A DNA stretch of 64,000 bases, taken from Cupriavidus sp. U2. GTDB taxonomy: Bacteria; Pseudomonadota; Gammaproteobacteria; Burkholderiales; Burkholderiaceae. Positions 1 through 8,357 of the stretch are shown here, piece after piece. Numbering within the stretch: position 1 is the first letter of the stretch; each line of letters begins with the position of its first letter. The notes under the pieces are model-generated. The model ran no database searches. It had not been told where the DNA came from and was given only the letters and a program-made list of their open reading frames with translations. The stretch covers positions 125,382 through 189,381 of the forward strand of contig NZ_RCOG02000032.1 in the NCBI RefSeq assembly GCF_009663685.2. The letters are read 5' to 3'. The translations under genes were made by a program, and so were the position numbers.

Positions 1-165
1 TTCGGCGTCCGTGCCGCCAAAGCGCAGGTAGCGGCGCGCGAGGATATCGGGATTGTTGACGTGGTACCCGTGTTGCTTGAGCCAGGCGCAGCCGCGCGCG
101 GCAATGGCCACGTCGTGCGGGTAGCCGGATGAGGCAATCAGTCGGACTTCGATGGGTTGGCGCAT
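1..165 (-). CDS. ldcA: LD-carboxypeptidase (peptidase S66), N-terminal fragment, cut by window edge
   Basis: Only the first 55 codons are inside the window, starting with ATG at 165. The peptide begins MRQPIEVRLIASSGYPHD and ends with RYLRFGGTDAE. The early IASSGYP stretch and the later RxxRFGGTDAE stretch are typical of the N-terminal domain of S66 peptidases (LdcA, muramoyltetrapeptide carboxypeptidase). These cytoplasmic serine peptidases remove the terminal D-alanine from murein tetrapeptides during cell-wall recycling. The catalytic Ser, Glu and His lie outside the window, so activity cannot be checked. It is the last visible gene of the minus-strand run queE-queD-tadA-ldcA, 45 bp after tadA. 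The family call is fairly safe; the exact gene name is less so. Confidence 0.75.
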   Translation of the reverse strand, partial: MRQPIEVRLIASSGYPHDVAIAARGCAWLKQHGYHVNNPDILARRYLRFGGTDAE

Positions 166-210
166 GCTTCGGATGTTGAGGGTACGACGCTCGGAAGCAG
201 GAATTCTCGC

Positions 211-807
211 CTAATCGGCTGCCGCTGGCGAGGGCGGCGAAGGTGGTGCGACCGGCCCTTCGGCAAGCGGCTGCTCCCCGGCGGCCCCCGCTGCCTGCTG
301 CGCTGCCTTTTGGGCCGCCTTCTGGGCCCGGCGCCGTGCGGCAAAGAAATCGCGCAGCATCTGGCCACATTCATCGGCCATCACGCCGCGCGCCAGCGTG
401 GTCTGGTGGTTCAGCGTGGCCTGTGCGAACAGGTCGACGACACTGCCCGCCGCACCGGTCTTGGGATCGGTGGCGCCAAACACCACGTGCCTGAGCCGCG
501 CATGGAGGATGGCGCCACTGCACATCGCGCAGGGCTCCAGCGTCACGTACAGTTCGCACTCGGGCATGCGGTAGTTGCCCAGCACCTTGGCCGCCGCGCG
601 CAGCGCCTGCATTTCGGCATGGGCGGACGGATCGACCGAACGGATCGGCAGGTTATGGCCGCGCGCGATGATCTGGTCGTTCCACACCACCACGGCGCCC
701 ACCGGCACCTCGCCGGCCGCCTCGGCCAGGCGCGCCTCTTCCAGCGCAGCCGTCATATAGAAACGGTCCCGCGTGGCTTCGTCCTGAAACTGGGGCGCGC
801 CGGACAT
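211..807 (-). CDS. tadA: tRNA-specific adenosine-34 deaminase TadA
   Basis: A cytidine-deaminase-fold protein of 198 aa. TadA converts the wobble adenosine A34 of tRNA-Arg(ACG) to inosine and is normally essential. The zinc site is complete: H63-A-E65 (Glu65 is the proton shuttle) and P92-C93-x-x-C96. The EVPVGAVVV stretch at 33-41 is typical of the family. The C-terminal tail after residue ~160 is rich in Ala, Gln and Pro and goes beyond the E. coli enzyme; it looks disordered. An alternative ATG at 756 (residue 18) would give a start closer to that of E. coli. The gene follows queD by 7 bp, so it is probably co-transcribed with the two queuosine genes, placing two tRNA anticodon modification functions together. 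Confidence 0.96.
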   Translation of the reverse strand: MSGAPQFQDEATRDRFYMTAALEEARLAEAAGEVPVGAVVVWNDQIIARGHNLPIRSVDPSAHAEMQALRAAAKVLGNYRMPECELYVTLEPCAMCSGAILHARLRHVVFGATDPKTGAAGSVVDLFAQATLNHQTTLARGVMADECGQMLRDFFAARRRAQKAAQKAAQQAAGAAGEQPLAEGPVAPPSPPSPAAAD

Positions 808-814
808 GGGCAGA

Positions 815-1291
815 TCAGTCCTGCGCCGGCAGCGCGAACGGCGCGCTGACTTCGGCCCAGCAGTTCGGCGTTTCGAACAGCACCAGCTTCGTCAGCTGCA
901 GATGATGGCCGAAGCAGTCCTTGAACACGGGCGCCAGGATGTCGAACGCTTCCTGCGCCAGGTTCTCGACGGTCGGGATGCTGTCGATCACCACGGTCTT
1001 GTGGTTGTCCATCGACTGCAGGAAGTTCAGCAGCGCGGTGTCGCCGCGATAGATCAGGAACGCATGGTCCCACTTCGACACCAGGTGCTCGTTGGCCAGC
1101 GTCTTGATATCGCCGAAGTCCAGGATCATCCCGTCGTCGGACGCGCCTTCCTGGCGCAGCACCTCGCCGGACAGCGTCAGGTCCAGCCGATAGCGATGGC
1201 CGTGGATATTGCGGCACTGGCCGCCGTGGCTCGGGATGCGGTGGCCGGCATCGAATTCGAGCCGGCGTGTGATGGAAACTTGTTTGCTCAT
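815..1291 (-). CDS. queD: 6-carboxytetrahydropterin synthase QueD
   Basis: A 158-aa protein of the PTPS/QueD (T-fold) family. QueD converts 7,8-dihydroneopterin triphosphate to 6-carboxy-5,6,7,8-tetrahydropterin, the second step towards preQ0 and queuosine. Zinc ligands are visible as H17 (in FDAGHR) and H30/H32 (IHGHRY), with the catalytic Cys26 in GGQCRNIHGH. The W-D-H-A-F-L-I stretch near residue 75 supplies the catalytic Asp/His pair. It starts 3 bp after the queE stop, so translation is probably coupled. QueE, encoded just upstream, uses the QueD product. No queC lies in the window, so the remaining preQ0 enzyme must be encoded elsewhere. Confidence 0.95.
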   Translation of the reverse strand: MSKQVSITRRLEFDAGHRIPSHGGQCRNIHGHRYRLDLTLSGEVLRQEGASDDGMILDFGDIKTLANEHLVSKWDHAFLIYRGDTALLNFLQSMDNHKTVVIDSIPTVENLAQEAFDILAPVFKDCFGHHLQLTKLVLFETPNCWAEVSAPFALPAQD

Positions 1292-1294
1292 GTG

Positions 1295-1930
1295 TCAGCG
1301 AATGCCCAGCAGCTTGTGGGTCTGCAGCGACAGGCGCCAGCGTGGATGACGCTGGCAGAAGTCGACCGCGGCGGCCGCATTCTGCCGCGCCAGCGGGCCA
1401 TCCATGGCCTGCACCAGGAAATAGCGGAAATCCAGTTGCTCGTATGCCGCGAAGTCCTGACCCGCCTGCGGCATCACCACCTTCAGTTCGTCGCCCTTCT
1501 TCACGACCAGTTCCGAACCCATCTTCGGGCTCACGCAAACCCAGTCGATGCCATCGGGCACTTCGATCGTGCCATTGGTCTCGATGGCGATCTCGAAGCC
1601 CTGCGCGTGCAGTGCGTCGATCAGCGGCGCATCAAGTTGCAGCAGCGGTTCGCCGCCCGTGCAGACCACCAGCGGCGTGCCGCCGGCGCCCTGCGGCCAT
1701 TCCGATGCCACCACGGCTGCCAGTTCCTCGGCCGTCTTGTACTTGCCGCCACGCGTGCCGTCGGTGCCCACGAAATCGGTATCGCAGAACTGGCACACGG
1801 CGCGGGCGCGATCTTCCTCGCGGCCGGTCCACAGGTTGCAACCCGAGAAGCGGCAGAACACCGCCGCGCGGCCGGCGTTGGCGCCCTCGCCCTGCAGCGT
1901 ATAGAAGATTTCCTTGACGGCGTATGTCAT
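1295..1930 (-). CDS. queE: 7-carboxy-7-deazaguanine synthase QueE (radical SAM)
   Basis: A 211-aa radical SAM enzyme that rearranges 6-carboxytetrahydropterin into 7-carboxy-7-deazaguanine, the committed step of 7-deazapurine synthesis. The [4Fe-4S] ligands are C31, C46 and C49, spaced CX14CX2C, not the usual CX3CX2C. This matches the insertion form known from the Burkholderia multivorans enzyme. The early FYTLQGEG motif (9-16) and a VVCTGGEPLLQ stretch near residue 87 (the GGE motif, SAM contact) are present. It is the promoter-proximal gene of the operon and is followed by queD after 3 bp. The ATG at 1930 has no strong Shine-Dalgarno sequence. I see no preQ1 riboswitch-like structure upstream. 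Confidence 0.95.
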   Translation of the reverse strand: MTYAVKEIFYTLQGEGANAGRAAVFCRFSGCNLWTGREEDRARAVCQFCDTDFVGTDGTRGGKYKTAEELAAVVASEWPQGAGGTPLVVCTGGEPLLQLDAPLIDALHAQGFEIAIETNGTIEVPDGIDWVCVSPKMGSELVVKKGDELKVVMPQAGQDFAAYEQLDFRYFLVQAMDGPLARQNAAAAVDFCQRHPRWRLSLQTHKLLGIR

Positions 1931-2090
1931 GCGAATGCGACGGTTGGGGTGCGTGGGGAGTTCCTGCTCAAAAATTAGGCAAAAGCCGAGGCGCGAGCAA
2001 CCGGCGATTGTATCAAGAACCTAGGGTTTCTGCTAAGTCCATCGAAATCGGCCGTATCCGCGCCTGCTTCGCAGGCACCTGCCACTTTTC

Positions 2091-2105
2091 TTGATTTCAA
2101 ATCAA
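2091..2105. promoter_or_regulatory. 15-bp palindrome in the queE / MFS divergent region
   Basis: TTGATTTCAAATCAA is a perfect 7+1+7 inverted repeat in the 256-bp region between queE (minus) and the MFS gene (plus), 82 bp before the MFS start. The local sequence is AT-rich compared with its surroundings. It has the form of a repressor or LysR-type operator, but no regulator gene is adjacent. The same region also has a short GCCTGC-TTC-GCAGGC hairpin near 2071-2085. Confidence 0.35.
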
Positions 2106-2186
2106 ATATCTTCTGCAGATCGACGGCTTTTTCGGCAACAAAGGCGCTGGCACACTGCGCTCCAACCTTGAATACCGGAGCTTGCC

Positions 2187-3395
2187 ATGCCCGTTGCCCT
2201 GCTGGCGCTGACAATCAGTGCCTTTGCCATCGGAACCACCGAATTCGTGATTGTCGGCCTGATCCCGACCATCGCCGCCGACCTGCACATCAGCGTGCCA
2301 TCGGCGGGACTACTGGTCAGCCTCTATGCGCTGGGCGTGGCCGTGGGCGCCCCGGTGCTGACCGCGCTGACCGGCCGCCTGCCGCGCAAGGCGCTGCTGC
2401 TGTCGCTGATGGCGCTGTTCACCGCCGGCAACCTGCTGGCCTGGCAGGCGCCGAGCTACGAATCGCTGGTGGCCGCGCGCGTGTTGACCGGCCTGGCGCA
2501 CGGCGTGTTCTTTTCGATCGGATCGACTATCGCCACCAGCCTGGTGCCGCGCGAAAAGGCGGCCAGCGCCATCGCCATCATGTTTACAGGCCTGACAGTC
2601 GCACTGGTCACCGGGGTGCCGCTGGGAACATTCATCGGGCAGCACTTCGGATGGCGCGAGACGTTCCTGGCGGTCTCCGCGCTCGGTGTGATCGCGTTTG
2701 TCGGCAGCCTGTTGTTCGTGCCATCGACGATCCGCCACGCCGCGCCGGCCTCGCTGCTGCAACAGGCACGCGTGCTGGCCGAGCCGCGCCTGTTGCTGGT
2801 CTATGCCAAGACAGCCATCGGCTATGGCGGATCGTTTATCCCCTTCACGTTCCTGGCGTCGATCCTGCAGGATGTGTCGGGCTTCAGCGCCGGCGCCGTG
2901 GGCCTGGTGATGCTGGTGTATGGCGTCTCGGTCGCCATCGGCAATATCTGGGGTGGCCGCCTGGCCGACCGCCATGGCCCGATCGCGGCGCTGCGCATCG
3001 TATTTCTACTATTGGCGGCCGTGCTGTTCGTGCTGACCTTCACCGCCCCGCATCGGTGGCTGGTGCTGGTCACGGTACTGGCCTGGGGCGCGGTTGCCTT
3101 CGGCAACGTGCCGGGATTGCAGGTCTATGTGGTCAAGCAGGCGGAGCACCACACGCCGCAGGCCGTGGATGTAGCGTCGGGACTCAATATCGCCGCCTTC
3201 AACCTCGGCATTGCCGGCGCGGCATGGGCGGGCGGGCTGGTTGTCGAGCACTTCGGCCTGATGCATACGCCATGGATCGGCGCGCTGGTGGTGCTGGTGG
3301 CCTGGGCCCTGACCGAGCTGAGCGGCCGGCTCGACCGTGCCGCGGGCATCGATGTGCGCGCCGGTGGCATGCAGGCCGGGGCCATGCAACACTGA
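2187..3395 (+). CDS. MFS efflux transporter, YdhP/AraJ type
   Basis: A 402-aa, 12-TM major facilitator of the drug:H+ antiporter-1 family. The N-terminus (AFAIGTTEFVIVGLIPTIA) carries the G-T-T-E-F signature of TM1 shared by YdhP, AraJ and sugar/arabinose efflux proteins. The loop 2-3 motif appears as LTGRLPRK, a degenerate form of the GxLaDrxGrk motif A. It probably exports small molecules across the inner membrane with proton exchange; the substrate cannot be told. The ATG at 2187 has GGAG about 9 nt upstream. It is monocistronic, with a terminator hairpin 54 bp after the stop. A palindrome in its promoter region suggests control by an unlinked regulator. Confidence 0.85.
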   Translation: MPVALLALTISAFAIGTTEFVIVGLIPTIAADLHISVPSAGLLVSLYALGVAVGAPVLTALTGRLPRKALLLSLMALFTAGNLLAWQAPSYESLVAARVLTGLAHGVFFSIGSTIATSLVPREKAASAIAIMFTGLTVALVTGVPLGTFIGQHFGWRETFLAVSALGVIAFVGSLLFVPSTIRHAAPASLLQQARVLAEPRLLLVYAKTAIGYGGSFIPFTFLASILQDVSGFSAGAVGLVMLVYGVSVAIGNIWGGRLADRHGPIAALRIVFLLLAAVLFVLTFTAPHRWLVLVTVLAWGAVAFGNVPGLQVYVVKQAEHHTPQAVDVASGLNIAAFNLGIAGAAWAGGLVVEHFGLMHTPWIGALVVLVAWALTELSGRLDRAAGIDVRAGGMQAGAMQH

Positions 3396-3448
3396 TCTCC
3401 ACCCTCGATTTCCACCATCGAGCGCGGCAGCTTGCGCATCCAAAGCAA

Positions 3449-3469
3449 AACGGGCCTCGCAGGCCCGTT
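3449..3469. terminator. Bidirectional intrinsic terminator
   Basis: A 9-bp stem (AACGGGCCT, loop CGC, AGGCCCGTT) flanked by A-rich sequence on the left and TTT on the right. It lies between the convergent MFS gene (plus) and the DUF1993 gene (minus) and could serve both. Confidence 0.7.
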
Positions 3470-3487
3470 TGCTGATGGCATCGCCGT

Positions 3488-3997
3488 CTAGCGAGGCGCG
3501 CCCAGGAAATCCATCTTGCCGATCTGCACGCCCTTGTGACGCAGGAGGTCGTAGGCCGTGGTCACATGGAAGTAGAAGTTCGGCAGCGCAAACCCGAGCG
3601 TGTAGCTCTTGCCATCGAACGTCACCGGGCCGTTGCGCAACTTCAGCTCCACCACGCGCGTTTCGCTGCCCTCAAGCTGCTCGGGGCGGATCGACTTCAG
3701 GAAGCCCACCGTCCGGGCGATACGCTCCTGCAGTTCGGGGAACGTGGTCTCGTTGTCTGGATACGACGGGATGTCGATCCCGGCCAGCCGCGCCGCGCAG
3801 CCCTTGGCCGAGTCGCTGGCCCGCTGCACCTGCGCGGGCAGCGCGTCCATGTCGGCAATCAGACGCGTCTGAAGCAGCTCGGCGGCGTCCATGCCCTGCG
3901 CCTGCGCGTGGGCCGCGCCTTTTTCAAGGATGGCGGACAGGTTCGTCAGGGCCCGGACAAACACCGGGATCGATACGTCGTACATCGAGAGGGCCAT
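3488..3997 (-). CDS. DUF1993 family protein (DinB-like four-helix fold)
   Basis: A 169-aa protein of the DUF1993 family, whose members resemble the DinB/YfiT metal-binding four-helix bundle; the molecular function is not known. The start ATG at 3997 is chosen because AAGGAG lies just upstream and MALSMYDVSIPVFVRAL is the usual family N-terminus; the frame is open further upstream but without a better start. His residues in the FYFHVTTAYDLLRHKG stretch near the C-terminus could bind metal as in DinB-fold proteins, which is inference. It is convergent with the MFS gene and probably transcribed alone. Confidence 0.8.
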   Translation of the reverse strand: MALSMYDVSIPVFVRALTNLSAILEKGAAHAQAQGMDAAELLQTRLIADMDALPAQVQRASDSAKGCAARLAGIDIPSYPDNETTFPELQERIARTVGFLKSIRPEQLEGSETRVVELKLRNGPVTFDGKSYTLGFALPNFYFHVTTAYDLLRHKGVQIGKMDFLGAPR

Positions 3998-4132
3998 GGG
4001 GGGCTCCTTGCATGGGTCGTGGGATGTCGTGTGACTGCGTGGTCCGGCGGCGCGTGGCGCGCGGTGTGCCGCGGGCTGACGCCTGCCAGTGTCGCAGGCC
4101 AGAGCATAGACTGGAACCACCGGATCTGCTGG

Positions 4133-5176
4133 CTAGCCACCGAGCCCCGCCAGCCATGCATCCGCGTCGTCGATGCCGAGCTCGATCCACATCGGCAGGT
4201 GATCGCTGATGCGATAGGTGCGCCAGTCCTTGAAGCTTCGCCCCGGCCGGGTCTGGCGTTCGGACGCGTAGGCATCGGCGTCGGCCAGGCGGTAGACGTG
4301 CTCGTACACGTCGAACACGCCGGCGCGGCCGGTCGGCGCCATGCGCGACAGCCGCCGGAAGTAGGCAATCTGGTCGTAGTGCCGGTTCTTGTCCACATTC
4401 GAGCCGGGCAAGGATTGAAGCGGCTCGGGCACGACGAACCCCGCCCGGGTGATCGCCTCCATCGTCACGTCGCGCCGGTTGAAGATATTGAAGTCGCCCA
4501 GCAGGATCAGGTTGCCCGGGTCGGCCTTCACGCCGGGCGCCGGCTGCGGCGCGGCCGACAGCTTGCCGGCCGCCCTGGCGACGGTCTTGCTGAAGGCGGT
4601 GATCTCCGCCAGCCGCCGCGCGTCGTCGGGCTTGCCGGTGCCGTAGTAGATATGGACCGTGGCCAGCGTCAGGTACGCCCATCCGGCCTGGAAGCCGGCC
4701 AGGTATGGCGAGCGCGCCAGCTGCACGGGGGCCGGCCCCGCCCTGCCCGCCCTGGGCAGCACCAGTTCCGCAGCCAGCCCGGTAAAGCGCACCTTGCGGC
4801 GGTCGTACAGATAGGCCATGCGCTCGGCATTGCCGGACGTGCCCAGCGTGACATCGGTCACCAGATAGCCCCACCACGGCCCGAGCATGCGCTGCAGCCG
4901 CTGCAACGGGTACAGGCCGTCCCTGACTTCCTGGATGGCGATCAGGTCGAAGCGGCTCAGCACCTCGGCGATGTAAAGGTAGGACTCTTCCGAACGGTAG
5001 CCGTACTTGCCGCTGTCGAACTCGCGGATATTCCATGTGGCCAGCAGCAGCGTATCGGTGGCCGTGCGCGCCGGGATCTGGTTGGCCAGCGCCTGGCGCA
5101 AGCGTGTCAGGCCTTCGATGGTGCGGGCACGCGCATGCGCGTCGGCGATATCGGCGAGGAAGTCGTAGTGGGTCAT
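4133..5176 (-). CDS. Endonuclease/exonuclease/phosphatase family protein
   Basis: A 347-aa protein with the DNase I-like fold. Visible motifs are LLATWNIREF (~45-54, Asn for metal/phosphate), an AIQEVRDG stretch (~79-86, metal-binding Glu), ILLGDFNIFNRRD (catalytic Asp-x-Asn) and SDHLPMWIEL (C-terminal Asp-His dyad). These give a complete EEP active site. Substrates in this family range from DNA to phospholipids and phosphate esters, and nothing here decides between them. I see no signal peptide, so it is probably cytoplasmic. The ATG at 5176 has only a weak Shine-Dalgarno sequence. The frame stays open far upstream, but that part is antisense to the next MFS gene and is not coding. Confidence 0.85.
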   Translation of the reverse strand: MTHYDFLADIADAHARARTIEGLTRLRQALANQIPARTATDTLLLATWNIREFDSGKYGYRSEESYLYIAEVLSRFDLIAIQEVRDGLYPLQRLQRMLGPWWGYLVTDVTLGTSGNAERMAYLYDRRKVRFTGLAAELVLPRAGRAGPAPVQLARSPYLAGFQAGWAYLTLATVHIYYGTGKPDDARRLAEITAFSKTVARAAGKLSAAPQPAPGVKADPGNLILLGDFNIFNRRDVTMEAITRAGFVVPEPLQSLPGSNVDKNRHYDQIAYFRRLSRMAPTGRAGVFDVYEHVYRLADADAYASERQTRPGRSFKDWRTYRISDHLPMWIELGIDDADAWLAGLGG

Positions 5177-5386
5177 TGGAGGGCGCCACGTTGAAAGCCG
5201 GCCATCGTCGGGGCCGCCCGTGGCGGCTGCATTGGTCTGCATCAAACGCGCGGCTGGATAACGCCAATTCCAGCGGACTACGATGCCGCGCCGCCACCCA
5301 TGATCCGCGTCAACGTCCACGGCTCCCCCCGGAAATACGATGGCTCGCATCGTTGACAACACAACGGCCATCGAGGGATAGACGCC

Positions 5387-6910
5387 ATGAATCACGCTAC
5401 AGGTACCACCGCAGGGAATCCTGAAGCTGGCCTTTCGCCAGCCTCCGAGCGCGCGCAGCCGCCGAACTTCGCCGGGAACGACCGGGTGCTGTTCGGCATC
5501 GTGCTGGGTGTGCTGACGTTCTGGCTGTTCGCGCAGACCACGCTGAACATTGCGCCGGACATGGGCGCCACGCTGGGCCTGTCGCCCACCACGATGAACA
5601 TCGCCGTGGCCATCACCGCGTTGTTCTCCGGCATCTTCATCGTGTTCATGGGCGGCATCGCCGACCGCGTGGGGCGCTACCGCATCCTGCAGCTCGGCTT
5701 TTGCCTGAGCATCGCGGGCTCGCTGCTGGTGGCGATCGCGCCGGCCGGCCCGCTGGCCATTCCCTGCCTGCTGGCGGGCCGCGCGCTGCAGGGCCTGTCG
5801 GCGGCGTGCATCATGCCGTCGAGCCTGGCGCTGATCAAGACGTACTGGCCCGGCAAGGCACGCCAGCGCGCCATCAGCATCTGGTCGATCGGATCGTGGG
5901 GCGGCTCGGGCGTGTGCGCGATCTTTGGCGGCACCATCGCGGCCCAGTTCGGCTGGCGCTCGATCTTCTTCCTGTCGATCGCGGCGGCCGTGGCCGGCCT
6001 GCTGATGATCCGGGGCACGCCCGAAAGCCGGGCCGAGGACCGGCACGACGCGAAGATCGACCGCAAGGGCATCTTCACCTTCATGGTCGCGATGATCGCG
6101 CTGCAGGTGGTGGTCACGCAGGGTGCCCGGTTCGGCTGGACCAGCGTCAGCACGCTGTTGCTGGTGGCAGCCGTGGTGATCTTCGGCTTCGTGTTCCTGC
6201 GCCACGAGGCCCGCGCCGCAGACCCGTTCATCGACTTCCGCCTGTTCCGCAGCAGCACCTACACCGGCGCGACGATTTCCAACTTCATGCTCAACGGCGT
6301 GGCCGGCACGCTGATCGTGGTCATGCAGCTGGCGCAGCTTGGCGGGAACATGACAGCCCAGCAGGCCGGCGTGCTGACCATCGGCTTCGCCATCACGATC
6401 ATTGCGTTTATCCGCGTCGGCGAAAAGCTGTTGCAGCGGTTTGGCGCCCGCAAGCCGATGCTGTGGGGCTGCGCGCTGACGGGCGCGTCGGTGATCTGCC
6501 TGGCGATGACGCAGCTGACGCTGGCCGACTACAAGGTTGTCGCCACCATCGGCTTTGCCCTGCAGGGCATCGGCCTGGCGTTCTATGCCACCCCGTCCAC
6601 CGATGCCGCGCTGTCCGCACTGCCGCCGGACCAGGCGGGCTCCGGCGCCGGCATCTACAAGATGGCATCGTCGCTGGGCGGCGCGTTCGGCGTGGCCATC
6701 TCGGCCACGATCTTCACGGCCGTGCGCACCCATGCCGAAGGCGCGCAGATGCTCGACGGCCTGATCGACTTCCAGGGCGCCCAGGACCAGGTGGCCGTGC
6801 GTACGGCGGCCATCCTGGCGCTGGCATTCAACCTCTGCATGGTCGTCGTGGCGGCCATTTCGATCATGGCAACCATCCCGCGCGCCAAACCCGGTGTGCC
6901 TGCCCGGTGA
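5387..6910 (+). CDS. DHA2-family MFS transporter (14 TM)
   Basis: A 507-aa transporter with about 14 hydrophobic segments, as in the EmrB/QacA drug:H+ antiporter-2 family. Motif A is clear as GGIADRVGRYRILQLG between TM2 and TM3, and GRALQGLSAACIMPSSLALI resembles the family motif in TM4-5. A hydrophilic N-terminal tail of about 33 residues precedes TM1. The ATG at 5387 has GAGGG about 11 nt upstream. The amidohydrolase gene follows 85 bp later on the same strand with its own strong ribosome site, so transport and hydrolysis of one compound may be linked; this is inference from position only. Confidence 0.85.
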   Translation: MNHATGTTAGNPEAGLSPASERAQPPNFAGNDRVLFGIVLGVLTFWLFAQTTLNIAPDMGATLGLSPTTMNIAVAITALFSGIFIVFMGGIADRVGRYRILQLGFCLSIAGSLLVAIAPAGPLAIPCLLAGRALQGLSAACIMPSSLALIKTYWPGKARQRAISIWSIGSWGGSGVCAIFGGTIAAQFGWRSIFFLSIAAAVAGLLMIRGTPESRAEDRHDAKIDRKGIFTFMVAMIALQVVVTQGARFGWTSVSTLLLVAAVVIFGFVFLRHEARAADPFIDFRLFRSSTYTGATISNFMLNGVAGTLIVVMQLAQLGGNMTAQQAGVLTIGFAITIIAFIRVGEKLLQRFGARKPMLWGCALTGASVICLAMTQLTLADYKVVATIGFALQGIGLAFYATPSTDAALSALPPDQAGSGAGIYKMASSLGGAFGVAISATIFTAVRTHAEGAQMLDGLIDFQGAQDQVAVRTAAILALAFNLCMVVVAAISIMATIPRAKPGVPAR

Positions 6911-6995
6911 TGGGCCGGCATCCGCGCACGGTAACGCCTGCAACTGCGGCTTTTATGTCTTCCGTACTGATGTCCTCATCAAGGAGGCCTGTTCC

Positions 6996-8228
6996 ATGTC
7001 TGCATCCATCGTTCTTATCTGCGGCAACCTGTTCGACGGTCTCGGCGACACCCTGCAGGGACCCACCGAAATCCTGATCGAACACGACACGATTGCCGCC
7101 ATCGGGCCGTCGGTGGCGCGGCCGCGCAATGCCCGCGTGATCGACCTGTCCCATCGCACGATCGCGCCGGGCTTTATCGACACGCACGTTCACCTGTTCC
7201 TGGACGGGATGAACCTGAAGCAGCAGATCCTGCAGTCCAGCGCCGGCAAGGCGCTGGCCGGCCTGAGCCTGGCCCGCCAGTACATGCGCTATGGCTTCAC
7301 CACCCTGCGCGACCTTGGCACGTTCGACGATGACTGGCCGGGGCTGGAGCTGCGCAACGCGATCAACGCGGGCCGGCTGACCGGGCCCCGCCTGTTCGTG
7401 GCGCCGCATATGATCAGCGGATCGGGTGGCCATGGCGACATGCAGGGCGCGCTGCCGTGCCGCTGCCATCTGGGGCTGTCGAAAACGGCCGACTCGCCCG
7501 CCGATATCCGCAAGCAGGTGCGTTGCCAGGCCGCGCACGGCGCCGACTGGATCAAGACCATGAACACCGGCGGCTATATGAGCTTTGGCGACGACCCGGC
7601 GCGCGTGACGTGGTTCGACGAAGAAATGGAGGCCGCAGCAGCCGCCGCGCATCAGCTGGGCCTTCCGGTTTCCGTGCACACGGGCGCCGCCGAAGGCTGC
7701 AAGCAGGCCCTGCGTGCCGGCGCGCGCAGCCTGGAACATTGCTACCTGATCGACGACGAAGGCATTGCGCTGGCCGAGGCGTCGGGCGCCTTCCTGGTGC
7801 CAACCATGCAGATGACGCAGGAAGACAAGGACATGCTGGCGGCCAACACGCTGCCGCCGCAGGCGGTCTGGAAGTTCACGCGGGACCTGCCCGAGATCGA
7901 GCGGGCCCAGCGGCGCATGGCCGCCAGCCGCGCCCACATCGCGCTGGGAACCGACTGCGGCATGTTCCCGTTCTCGCGCGGCATTCTAGAATTCCAGGCG
8001 ATGGTGGCGGCCGGCCTGTCGCCGGCCCGGGCGCTGCGCGCGGGCACCAGCGTGGCCGCAGCCCTCCTGCAGCGCACCGACATCGGCGTGCTTGAAGTCG
8101 GACGCCAGGCCGACATCGTGGCGATGCCAGGCGATCCCCTGGCCGACATCGCGGCCACCGCCCAGGTGGACTTTGTCATGCGCGGCGGACGCATTTACCG
8201 ATTTGGCGATCTCGACCTGCCGGGCTGA
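6996..8228 (+). CDS. Metal-dependent amidohydrolase (imidazolonepropionase-like / Xaa-Pro carboxypeptidase-like)
   Basis: A 410-aa amidohydrolase-superfamily protein. The start is the ATG at 6996, preceded by AAGGAGG. The binuclear metal site is complete: H64-V-H66 in GFIDTHVHL, K187 in DWIKTMNTGGYMS (the lysine that is carbamylated in this family), H228 (SVHTGAAEG), H248 (LEHCYLID) and D320 (LGTDCGM). The ISGSGGHGD stretch at 140-148 is typical of the subgroup containing Sgx9260-type prolidases and related N-acyl/peptide hydrolases. It probably hydrolyses an amide or dipeptide bond in the cytoplasm; the substrate is unknown. It is placed directly after a 14-TM MFS gene. Confidence 0.85.
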   Translation: MSASIVLICGNLFDGLGDTLQGPTEILIEHDTIAAIGPSVARPRNARVIDLSHRTIAPGFIDTHVHLFLDGMNLKQQILQSSAGKALAGLSLARQYMRYGFTTLRDLGTFDDDWPGLELRNAINAGRLTGPRLFVAPHMISGSGGHGDMQGALPCRCHLGLSKTADSPADIRKQVRCQAAHGADWIKTMNTGGYMSFGDDPARVTWFDEEMEAAAAAAHQLGLPVSVHTGAAEGCKQALRAGARSLEHCYLIDDEGIALAEASGAFLVPTMQMTQEDKDMLAANTLPPQAVWKFTRDLPEIERAQRRMAASRAHIALGTDCGMFPFSRGILEFQAMVAAGLSPARALRAGTSVAAALLQRTDIGVLEVGRQADIVAMPGDPLADIAATAQVDFVMRGGRIYRFGDLDLPG

Positions 8229-8357
8229 AAACGCCCACAGCCCGGGAATCGTCGAAACACCTGCCGGAGATCTTCGGAAGCATCCACGACATGCCGTAAT
8301 TCCAACGTAGAATTCGCAAGCCGGCGCGCAGCCCCGGCGCAATGTCATGTCATCCGG

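Noticed and set aside
1931..2186. Possible preQ1 riboswitch before queE
   Set aside because: Only a short GCCTGC/GCAGGC hairpin and a palindrome are visible; no preQ1 aptamer pattern, and the palindrome is nearer to the MFS gene.
5177..6943. Upstream extension of the endonuclease/phosphatase-fold gene to 936 codons
   Set aside because: The extra part is antisense to the DHA2-type MFS gene; the conserved fold starts near 5176.
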